Source of the DNA: Actinomycetes bacterium
GTDB lineage: Bacteria > Actinomycetota > Thermoleophilia > Gaiellales > Gaiellaceae
Length of the DNA: 34,397 nt
Direction: 5' to 3'
Assembly: GCA_023251945.1 (NCBI GenBank)
Contig: JAHEXT010000006.1
Location: 1-34,397 of the forward strand
Shown here: positions 21,660 through 27,316 of the stretch, in pieces
Numbering within the stretch: the first letter of the stretch is position 1
Layout: each line of letters begins with the position of its first letter
Made by a program: the position numbers and the translations under genes
The notes under the pieces: generated by a model
Databases searched by the model: none
What the model saw: only the letters and a program-made list of their open reading frames with translations
Told to the model about the DNA's origin: nothing

Positions 21660-21919
21660 TGGGCCGCTACCTGGCCGAGCTGTACCTGGCCAAGGGCGCC
21701 GCCAGCGCAGTCGCCTCGGCGACTGCGCGCGCCCGAGCGGCCGCGGCGGAGGCCGCAGAGGAAGACATGCCGATTCGCTGCCTGCGCTCGATCTTCGTGC
21801 CCGAGGACGAGACGTGGTTTCTGCTGTACGACGCCCCGACGGCCGCGGCAGTGAGGCGTGCGGTCGAGCGTGCGGCCCTTCCGTGCGCGCGCGTCGTGAA
21901 GGCGGTCGCACCACCATGA
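21659..21919 (+). CDS. Small DUF4242-like (SCO4226 type) protein
   Basis: An 86-residue cytoplasmic protein. YLAELYL at the start, an Ala-rich helix, then RCLRSIFVPEDETWFLLYDAP and VRRAVERAALPCARVVKAV follow the pattern of DUF4242 proteins (ferredoxin-like fold; one Streptomyces member binds nickel). The start ATG overlaps the stop of the secreted protein (TGATG), so it is translationally coupled. Pairing with exported proteins is unusual for this family. Function is unknown. Confidence 0.75.
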   Translation: MGRYLAELYLAKGAASAVASATARARAAAAEAAEEDMPIRCLRSIFVPEDETWFLLYDAPTAAAVRRAVERAALPCARVVKAVAPP

Positions 21920-22029
21920 ACCGCATTGGGCAAATGTAGGATCGACCGCAACGTGAACGACCAGAGGAGCTTCACCACGTCCTCGAGTACCTTCGACCTC
22001 GAAGGGACCCAAAGTGAAAGGGAGGAGTC

Positions 22030-22587
22030 ATGTGGAAACGTCTCCGACGAGTACTGCTCATCTTGAGCGCGGCTGCCGTGATCGCGGCGGCGGGGGCGGT
22101 CTCTGCGACCCCCGCGCGGGCCTACGGAAAGGCCAACTGGCAGGCAGCGCTCACTGGCACCTTCACCTTCCCGACGACTGGTTTCGGCTTCGGTTTCTGG
22201 GGCTGGTGTGACTTCGCCGGTGGCGTGACCTCGGGCGACGATGCCGACTGCGAGCTATCGGAGTACATGCACATGCCCAAGGGGACGGGCTGGACGTGCG
22301 AGCTGAGCGTTGACGCCACAGCCTGGGACCAAAGCGTCGGCGACTTCTTCCCGTTCCCCACCTTCCACATCACGGGCAGCTTGGTAGTGCACCCCGCTAG
22401 CTTGACAGCCAGCGAGAAAGAGGCCTGCGTGAACTTCTTCACGAATAGCGGCGGCAGCACGACCTTCACGGACATAGACACCTTTATCCCAGCCGCGCCC
22501 GGCCACTACGACTTCGGCGACGTCGTCACCCTCTTCGGAGCAGTCGGCGAGTTCAACTTCACGGTGAAACAGATCCCATCCCGTTGA
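22030..22587 (+). CDS. Secreted hypothetical protein
   Basis: A 185-residue exported protein of no family I recognise. The signal peptide is MWKRLRRVLLILSAAAVIAAAG with likely cleavage after ATPARA. The mature part is aromatic and Gly-rich (TTGFGFGFWGWCDFAGGV), contains four cysteines (WCDF, DCEL, TCEL, ACVN) that could make two disulfides, and has the stretch FPTFHITGSLVVHPASLTASEKEACVNFF. GGGAGG about 5-8 nt before the ATG is a strong ribosome site, unlike the leaderless-looking genes elsewhere in the window. It sits in a run of exported proteins. Confidence 0.75.
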   Translation: MWKRLRRVLLILSAAAVIAAAGAVSATPARAYGKANWQAALTGTFTFPTTGFGFGFWGWCDFAGGVTSGDDADCELSEYMHMPKGTGWTCELSVDATAWDQSVGDFFPFPTFHITGSLVVHPASLTASEKEACVNFFTNSGGSTTFTDIDTFIPAAPGHYDFGDVVTLFGAVGEFNFTVKQIPSR

Positions 22588-22650
22588 TAGGAACGCGGGT
22601 ACGGGGAGTAGACCAACGGTCATGGAAACACGTTCTGGAAGGAGGCAGGA

Positions 22651-23184
22651 GTGAAGGGAGAGCGACGACCTCACGCCAGGTTTGCGCTTTCCGCCATCTT
22701 GGCGGCGGTAGTGCTTGCCGCAATCACGTTAGGCGCCTCGGCGGCGGCCGCCCCACAGGTTGCAACGACCAAGTTGAGGGCCACGCTCGACGCGCGCCAG
22801 GTTGCGCCAAAGCAGGACGTTGGGGTGCCGAATGCGACTGGCCTCTTCACGGCGACGCTGACGGGCAAGAAGCTGAGTTGGACGCTCACGTACCGTGGCC
22901 TCAGCGGCCCTGCGCTCGGCGCGCACATCCATATAGCGAAGCGTCGTGTCGCGAAGTTTGAACCCGTCATCGGCCTGTGCGGCTTCCTCGCCGACGCCAA
23001 CCAGCCGGCGGACTGCAAGTCCGGTGTCCATGGGACGGCCGTCGTTCACGACGGCACGCTCTACACGATCAGCGCGAGCGCGGTCAGGAAGGCGATCCTG
23101 AGCGGCGGCGCCTACGTCAACGTACACACGACCAAGAACTACAACTGGGGCGAGATCCGCGGACAGATCGCGGTCGTCAAGTAG
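22651..23184 (+). CDS. CHRD-domain secreted protein
   Basis: A 177-residue exported protein: signal peptide in residues 1-33 (RFALSAILAAVVLAAITLGASAAAA), then a CHRD domain (about 40-175). Typical CHRD pieces are KLRATLDARQVAP, GLFTATLTGKKLSWTLTYRGL, LGAHIHIA, a Cys pair (GLCGF and ADCKSG), GGAYVNVHTTKNYNWGEIRGQI. CHRD domains are beta proteins first seen in chordin and are common in secreted bacterial proteins; their bacterial role is unknown. GTG 22651 is preceded by GGAAGGAGG. In the same frame, directly after the TAG, the DNA continues to encode collagen-like GXY triplets, so the protein may once have been longer. Confidence 0.88.
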   Translation: MKGERRPHARFALSAILAAVVLAAITLGASAAAAPQVATTKLRATLDARQVAPKQDVGVPNATGLFTATLTGKKLSWTLTYRGLSGPALGAHIHIAKRRVAKFEPVIGLCGFLADANQPADCKSGVHGTAVVHDGTLYTISASAVRKAILSGGAYVNVHTTKNYNWGEIRGQIAVVK

Positions 23185-23480
23185 GGAGAGCCGGGGACGA
23201 ACGGGACGAACGGGGACAAAGGCGAGCAGCGAGTCCAGGGGGCCTGCGGGCATCCAGGGCTTGACAGGCGATACGGGACCTCAGGGACCGGCCGGGCCGA
23301 AAGGCGAAAGGGCGAAACGGCCACACGGGAGCGACGGGGCCGCAGGGGCCTCAGCGCCCACAGGGAGAGCCCGGCGATGACGGCGAGAACGGCGTGAGCA
23401 TCGCGAGCGAGTCGGAGCCAGCCGGTGCGAACTGTGCGGCCGGCGGAACGAAGTTCACCGCGGCGCATGGGGTGACCTAG
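23185..23480 (+). pseudogene. Decayed collagen-like (GXY) protein segment
   Basis: This 427-bp gap between genes holds remains of a collagen-like protein in three frames. Frame A (23185-23229, the CHRD frame) reads GEPGTNGTNGDKGEQ. Frame B (23249-23311) reads GIQGLTGDTGPQGPAGPKGE. Frame C (23328-23477) reads GATGPQGPQ, then PQGEPGDDGENG, then SEPAGANCAAGGTKFTAAHGVT and a TAG. One Gly position is Arg. The C-terminal GANCAxGGxKFTAAxGVTY pattern is common at the end of collagen stretches in bacterial surface proteins. At least two frameshifts and one or two stops mean that it is not translated as one protein. From 23481 to 23600 frame C stays open but I recognise nothing. Confidence 0.75.
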
Positions 23481-23600
23481 GCGTTTTCGGTGGTCCTCCT
23501 CATGTCGAACACCATCTCGTTCGAGCTACCCGGCATGGCACACATCCAGTCGAACTCCTGCTCGATTGTCTACCACCTGACGATGTCGGGGCGTGATATC

Positions 23601-23625
23601 GTGCTAGCAGTTTGACTGCTAGCAC
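23601..23625. promoter_or_regulatory. Operator-like palindrome: two TGCTAGCA boxes
   Basis: GTGCTAGCAG (23601-23610) and its exact reverse complement CTGCTAGCAC (23616-23625) flank TTTGA, a perfect 10-bp inverted repeat. Each arm contains TGCTAGCA, which is itself an 8-bp palindrome; the box centres are 15 bp apart. The TTG that best starts the RHH-Ino1 frame (23612) lies in the loop, so a bound protein would block expression. Ribbon-helix-helix repressors such as MetJ bind arrays of 8-bp palindromes, so the RHH module encoded immediately downstream is the obvious candidate binder. That link is inference. Confidence 0.65.
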
Positions 23626-25108
23626 TTCACGGAAGAGAGCGGGCATCCTGGTCAGGATGCCCGCTCCATTGAAGGGGGCGCTCGTCCGCGAGACGGCTCG
23701 TCGAGGCTCCAACGTCAACGACGTCTTGGCCGGCATTCTCGCCGACAGCTTCGGCATCACGTACGAGCCGAGCGGCCGTCGCCGCAAAGTGCTAGCAGGC
23801 TCTAGCCCCGTCCTCCTCCTCCGGGTACCCCAGGAGTTGAAGGACGAGATCCACGCGGAGGCGTCGCGACGCGACTCCAACGCTAACGACGTCATCCTCG
23901 CCGCGCTCGCCGACGGGCTCGGCGTCCCATCGGTGAGCAATCGCAAAGGAAAGGAACTCATGGCCAGCACGAATGGCTCGAAGAACGGCGCGCGCTCGAA
24001 GGAGAAGGTGCGTGTCGCGATCATCGGCGTGGGCAACTGCGCCAACTCGCTCCTTCAGGGCGTCCAGTACTACAAGGACGCCTCACCTGAGGAGTCCGTG
24101 CCCGGGCTCATGCACGTCGACCTCGGCGGCTACCACATCTCGGACATCGAGTTCACGGCCGCGTTCGACGTCGTCAAGGGCAAGGTCGGGGTCGACCTCG
24201 CCGACGCGATCTGGGCGCATCCGAACGACACGATCAAGTTCGCGGACGTGCCCAAGACCGGCGTCAAGGTCTCCCGCGGCATGACGCACGACGGCATCGG
24301 CAAGTACATGGCCCAAGTCGTCGAGAAAGCACCGGGCCAGACGGACGACGTCGTCGGAATCCTCAGGGAGACCGGCACGGACGTCGTCGTCAACTACCTC
24401 CCCGTCGGCTCCGAGGCGGCGACGAAGTGGTACACGGAGCAGATCCTCGAGGCCGGCGTCGCGATGGTGAACTGCATGCCCGTCTTCATCGCGCGCGAGG
24501 CCTACTGGCAGAAGCGCTTCGAGGACGCCGGCGTGCCGGTCATCGGCGACGACATCAAGTCGCAGGTCGGCGCAACGATCACGCACCGCGTCCTGACGAC
24601 GCTCTTCGGCGATCGCGGCGTGCACCTCGACAAGACGATGCAGCTCAACGTCGGTGGCAACTCCGACTTCCTGAACATGCTCGAGCGCGAGCGCCTGGAG
24701 TCGAAGAAGATCTCGAAGACGAACGCCGTCACCTCGATGCTCGACTACGAGATCGGCGACAAGAACGTCCACGTCGGCCCGTCGGACTACGTGCCCTGGC
24801 TGACCGACCGCAAGTGGGCGTACATCCGGATGGAGGGATCGTCCTTCGGCGACGTGCCGCTGAACATCGAGCTGAAGCTCGAGGTCTGGGACTCGCCTAA
24901 CTCGGCCGGCATCGTCATCGACGCCGTCCGCCTCGCGAAGCTCGCGCTGAACAACGGGATCTCGGGTGCGCTCGAGGCGCCGAGCGCATACCTGATGAAG
25001 TCGCCGCCGAAGCAGATCCGCGACGACGAGGCGCACGAGCAGATCGAGCGCTTCATCACCCGCAACGCGGTGACGAAGCCGAAGCGGAAGGCGGGCGCGA
25101 AAGCGTGA
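23612..25108 (+). CDS. Tandem ribbon-helix-helix module fused to inositol-1-phosphate synthase
   Basis: One open frame of 498 codons. Residues 10-50 and 65-105 are two similar ribbon-helix-helix units: [38 protein letters not shown] and [39 protein letters not shown] basic linker follows, then complete Ino1 from residue 117. The only usual start before the first RHH strand is TTG 23612; an in-frame TGA lies at 23594-23596. ATG 23657 would cut the first beta strand. TTG has no Shine-Dalgarno, so the start is uncertain. RHH proteins bind DNA as dimers through the beta strand. Ino1 normally has no such domain, so this is either a DNA-binding metabolic enzyme or a regulator gene read into ino1 without a stop between them. 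Confidence 0.6.
   Translation: MTASTSRKRAGILVRMPAPLKGALVRETARRGSNVNDVLAGILADSFGITYEPSGRRRKVLAGSSPVLLLRVPQELKDEIHAEASRRDSNANDVILAALADGLGVPSVSNRKGKELMASTNGSKNGARSKEKVRVAIIGVGNCANSLLQGVQYYKDASPEESVPGLMHVDLGGYHISDIEFTAAFDVVKGKVGVDLADAIWAHPNDTIKFADVPKTGVKVSRGMTHDGIGKYMAQVVEKAPGQTDDVVGILRETGTDVVVNYLPVGSEAATKWYTEQILEAGVAMVNCMPVFIAREAYWQKRFEDAGVPVIGDDIKSQVGATITHRVLTTLFGDRGVHLDKTMQLNVGGNSDFLNMLERERLESKKISKTNAVTSMLDYEIGDKNVHVGPSDYVPWLTDRKWAYIRMEGSSFGDVPLNIELKLEVWDSPNSAGIVIDAVRLAKLALNNGISGALEAPSAYLMKSPPKQIRDDEAHEQIERFITRNAVTKPKRKAGAKA
23637..23666. repeat. 30-bp palindrome at the 5' end of the RHH coding region
   Basis: GAGCGGGCATCCTG (23637-23650) is repeated as its exact reverse complement at 23653-23666, separated by GT. 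In mRNA the 12-bp stem closes a short loop and covers ATG 23657. It encodes [11 protein letters not shown], the first RHH beta strand. There is no T-run, so it is not a typical terminator. It could be a second protein-binding site or an mRNA structure that limits translation. Confidence 0.55.
23789..23798 (+). promoter_or_regulatory. Third TGCTAGCA box, inside the RHH coding region
   Basis: GTGCTAGCAG recurs exactly, between the codons of the two RHH units, 173 bp (centre to centre) from the second upstream box. It uses the codons GTG CTA GCA; CTA is unusual in this GC-rich window, which hints at selection on the DNA sequence. A second CTAG (23802-23805) follows about 10 bp further. Confidence 0.5.
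23945..23962 (+). promoter_or_regulatory. Internal ribosome-binding site for free Ino1
   Basis: AAAGGAAAGGA at 23945-23955 lies 4-9 nt before ATG 23960, inside the fused frame. It is a much better initiation site than the TTG at 23612, so a separate Ino1 protein is likely made from the same mRNA. Confidence 0.65.
23960..25108 (+). CDS. ino1: myo-Inositol-1-phosphate synthase (short form)
   Basis: A 382-residue NAD-dependent synthase of the bacterial type that turns glucose 6-phosphate into 1L-myo-inositol 1-phosphate. It shows the Rossmann motif [59 protein letters not shown] (the catalytic Lys region), [21 protein letters not shown] and [18 protein letters not shown]. After a short Ser/Lys-rich tail ([15 protein letters not shown]) the enzyme begins at KVRVAIIG, as in stand-alone Ino1. 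It feeds phosphatidylinositol and possibly mycothiol synthesis. It overlaps the downstream membrane-protein gene by GTGA. Confidence 0.93.
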   Translation: MASTNGSKNGARSKEKVRVAIIGVGNCANSLLQGVQYYKDASPEESVPGLMHVDLGGYHISDIEFTAAFDVVKGKVGVDLADAIWAHPNDTIKFADVPKTGVKVSRGMTHDGIGKYMAQVVEKAPGQTDDVVGILRETGTDVVVNYLPVGSEAATKWYTEQILEAGVAMVNCMPVFIAREAYWQKRFEDAGVPVIGDDIKSQVGATITHRVLTTLFGDRGVHLDKTMQLNVGGNSDFLNMLERERLESKKISKTNAVTSMLDYEIGDKNVHVGPSDYVPWLTDRKWAYIRMEGSSFGDVPLNIELKLEVWDSPNSAGIVIDAVRLAKLALNNGISGALEAPSAYLMKSPPKQIRDDEAHEQIERFITRNAVTKPKRKAGAKA

Positions 25109-25818
25109 CGAGGCTCCGGCTGAGCCGGATCTTCTGGATCGGGGCGGCGGGGATCCTCGTCGTGGCCGCCCTGGTCGCTATCGCTGCGATCATCCGCGGC
25201 GACTTCTCCGAGAACGACGGCCGCATCCTCGTCACCCTGGCGGCGCTGCTCTACACAGGAGGAGCGGCGCTCGCGGGACTCGCGCTCGTCGATCGCGACC
25301 GGGCACGCGCGCTCGGTTGGTCCGTCGCCGCGGCGGCGCCCGTCTGCCTCGGGCTCGTCATCTGGGCCGTCTGGACCTTCTTCTTCGACGGCGGGGGGAA
25401 CGAGGTGGCGGACAAGCTCGCGTGGTCCTCGGTGCTCGCGCTCCTGTCGGGCCTGATCGCGACGACAGGGCTCCTGCTCGCGCGGCGCCGCTCGCTCGTC
25501 CGCCTCGCCGGGGCCGCCGGAGTGCTCGCCGCCCTCGCGGCGGCACTCAGCGTCGCCGGCATCTGGACCGAGCCCGAGGGCGACGCGTTGACCAAGGCAC
25601 TCGCCGTGCTCTGGATCCTGGCCGCCCTCGCGTACTTCCTCGTTCCCATCCTCCAGCGCTTCTCGGCCGTTGGCGCCGAGGAAGCCGCCGTTCGCGTCCT
25701 CGCGGAGCTCGACGGGGTCGAGCTCGTCGCTTCACGCGCCCGGCTCGATGGCGTCGCCGTCGAGCCGCCGGGCCCGGGCGAGCACCTGATTCTCCGCCGG
25801 CATCAGGCCGGCACGTAG
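25105..25818 (+). CDS. Six-TM hypothetical membrane protein
   Basis: A 237-residue protein with six clear hydrophobic segments: [96 protein letters not shown] and [19 protein letters not shown] cytoplasmic C-terminal tail of about 45 residues follows. I do not recognise a family. The GTG start overlaps the ino1 stop (GTGA), so it is co-translated with Ino1 and may act with it. Its last 16 nt overlap the 3' end of the convergent radical SAM gene. Confidence 0.78.
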   Translation: MTRLRLSRIFWIGAAGILVVAALVAIAAIIRGDFSENDGRILVTLAALLYTGGAALAGLALVDRDRARALGWSVAAAAPVCLGLVIWAVWTFFFDGGGNEVADKLAWSSVLALLSGLIATTGLLLARRRSLVRLAGAAGVLAALAAALSVAGIWTEPEGDALTKALAVLWILAALAYFLVPILQRFSAVGAEEAAVRVLAELDGVELVASRARLDGVAVEPPGPGEHLILRRHQAGT

Positions 25819-26963
25819 GCGCAGGCCGGATCTTCCGCCAACGGATCGCCCGACGCCGCGTACGCACGGGCTCGAGACCCGCCGCAGAGGTCGCGGTACT
25901 CGCAGCGGCCGCACTTTCCGCCGAACCGGGCCGCGCGGATGCCGCGCAGGAGCGGGTCGTCCCGGTAGATCTCGATCAGGCTACGTTCTCGCACGTTCCC
26001 CAGAGCGATCGGCAAGAAGCCTGCAGGTGTGACGTCTCCCGTGCTGGAGACGAACACGATCCCCCGCCCGTCCCGTGTCCCCTTCGTCTGGGCCTTCGGG
26101 CCGTCGGTCGGCTGGCCGACCTCGGCCACGAGCCCCGCGGCGAGCCGCTCGTAGAGCGCCCCCGTCTCACACGCCCGGTCCTCGTCGCGCCACGCGACGA
26201 CCCGCCGGAACATCGGGGCCTCGACGGTGCGCACGATGAACCCGTAGCGGGACGCGTCGTAGAGAAAGTGGCAGACGTCCTCGACGTCGTCGGGCGCGAG
26301 CTCGGACATTCGCGCCCCGCGACCCACCTGGACGAGGAAGAAGAGCTCCCAGATCGACGCTCCGGCGGTGCGGGCGATCCGGGCGACCCGCGGCAGCTGC
26401 TCCACGTTCTCCGCGCACACGAGCGTGTTCATCTGGACGACGAAGCCGTGCGAGCGCAGACGGTCTATTGCGGCAAGTGCCTCCGTGTAGTGCCCCTCGA
26501 CCTGCCTGATCCCCTCGTGCGTGCCGGGGGCCGCGCCGTCGAGGCTCACCGAGGCGACCTTCACGCCGAGCGCGCGAAGCTCGGACAGCCGATCGTCGGT
26601 GAGCAGCGGCGTCACGCTCGGAGCGAGAGCGACGGGCACGCCGCACTTGCCCGCACGCGCGACGAGCACGGCAAGATCGCGGCGCATGAGCACGTCGCCC
26701 CCCGTGAGCACGAGGACCGGGGACGGCCTCCCGAAAGCCGGGAGCGACTCGATGAGCGCCAAGCCCTCGTCGGTCGAGAGCTCGCCGGGGACGGGGACGG
26801 CCTGCGCCTCCGCCCGGCAATGGCGGCAGGCGAGGAGGCAGGCTCGCGTCGTCTCCCAGAAGACGAGGATGGGACGCCGGTCGAAGTCGAGCGCAGTTGC
26901 CCGCACCCGTTGGACCCTCGGGCGTCGCCGAGATGCGAACATCGGGGCGCGACCGGAACCCAC
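25803..26963 (-). CDS. Radical SAM/SPASM protein (TIGR04053-like)
   Basis: A 386-residue radical SAM enzyme. The SAM cluster is in ETTRACLLACRHCRAEA (Cys 42, 46, 49). VLTGGDVLMRRDL follows, then SLDGAAPGTHEGIRQVEGHY and WELFFLVQVGRGARM, which resembles the TIGR04053 family. The C-terminal SPASM region has CGRCEYRDLC with Cys 351, 354 and 360, plus Cys 381, for an auxiliary cluster. SPASM members usually modify peptides or make cofactors; the substrate is unknown and no precursor peptide is evident nearby. GTG 26963 with GGAAAG upstream is preferred; ATG 26942 is possible. It follows the CDGSH gene by 18 nt and is probably in one operon with it. Confidence 0.87.
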   Translation of the reverse strand: MGSGRAPMFASRRRPRVQRVRATALDFDRRPILVFWETTRACLLACRHCRAEAQAVPVPGELSTDEGLALIESLPAFGRPSPVLVLTGGDVLMRRDLAVLVARAGKCGVPVALAPSVTPLLTDDRLSELRALGVKVASVSLDGAAPGTHEGIRQVEGHYTEALAAIDRLRSHGFVVQMNTLVCAENVEQLPRVARIARTAGASIWELFFLVQVGRGARMSELAPDDVEDVCHFLYDASRYGFIVRTVEAPMFRRVVAWRDEDRACETGALYERLAAGLVAEVGQPTDGPKAQTKGTRDGRGIVFVSSTGDVTPAGFLPIALGNVRERSLIEIYRDDPLLRGIRAARFGGKCGRCEYRDLCGGSRARAYAASGDPLAEDPACAYVPA

Positions 26964-26981
26964 TGCGGGCTTTCCGCAAGC

Positions 26982-27197
26982 TCAGCAGGTACGGGGGGCC
27001 GAGTCGTCGGCGACGAACCCGACCCGCTTGTGGCTGGAGTCGCAGAACGGCTTCGTCCGCGAGTGCCCGCAGCGGCAGAGCGCGATCGCGCTTCCCTCGG
27101 GCAGCACGAACTCGTTTCCCTCCGCGTCGATGATCCGCACCGATCCTTCGATCTTGTACGGGCCGTTCGCACGGGCTTTGATCGTGACCTCCGTCAT
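26982..27197 (-). CDS. CDGSH iron-sulfur protein
   Basis: A 71-residue protein with one CDGSH motif: CRCGHSRTKPFCDSSH, ligands Cys41, Cys43, Cys52 and His56, which bind a labile 2Fe-2S cluster. The N-terminal half (ANGPYKIEGSVRIIDAEGNEFVL) is the usual beta extension of the single-CDGSH type. ATG 27197 is preferred over the TTG five codons upstream. A -10-like TACCTT ends 6 nt before it, so the mRNA may be leaderless. It may supply an electron or a cluster to the downstream radical SAM enzyme; this is inference from adjacency. Confidence 0.9.
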   Translation of the reverse strand: MTEVTIKARANGPYKIEGSVRIIDAEGNEFVLPEGSAIALCRCGHSRTKPFCDSSHKRVGFVADDSAPRTC

Positions 27198-27203
27198 CAC
27201 CCC

Positions 27204-27209
27204 AAGGTA
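27204..27209 (-). promoter_or_regulatory. -10-like TACCTT for the CDGSH gene
   Basis: TACCTT on the minus strand ends 6 nt before ATG 27197. With a 17-bp spacer the -35 would be TTTCGC, which lies in the neighbouring repeat element. Weak evidence from spacing alone. Confidence 0.3.
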
Positions 27210-27213
27210 CAAG

Positions 27214-27292
27214 CAGCGCCGCGGCCGCGAAAGCCGCCTTCAGGGATTTTCGCGCGAGCAGAATCCGCGCTCGCGGATTCTGCTCTTGCGCA
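27214..27292 (-). repeat. Two-hairpin repeat element, copy 1
   Basis: Read on the minus strand: GCGC-AA, a perfect 13-bp stem (GAGCAGAATCCGC / GCGGATTCTGCTC, arms at 27285-27273 and 27268-27256) with loop GAGC, GCGC, then GAAAATCCCTGAAGG. A second short stem-loop of GCGGC/GCCGC follows. The same layout occurs three more times at 29660-29971 with different stem bases. It fills the space between the divergent CDGSH and glycosyltransferase-PHP genes. Confidence 0.75.
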
Positions 27293-27301
27293 CTCTGGGG
27301 C

Positions 27302-27307
27302 TACACT
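27302..27307 (+). promoter_or_regulatory. -10-like TACACT for the glycosyltransferase-PHP gene
   Basis: TACACT ends 9 nt before the GTG at 27317, which has no Shine-Dalgarno. A 17-bp spacer places TTCTGC (27279-27284) as -35, inside the first stem of the repeat element, so the repeat might contribute to the promoter. Confidence 0.35.
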
Positions 27308-27316
27308 CGCCCGACC

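Noticed and set aside
23500-24045. 181-codon minus-strand open frame over the ino1 5' region
   Set aside because: Antisense to the RHH units and Ino1 start, Arg/Ser-rich, with no domain and no promoter seen.
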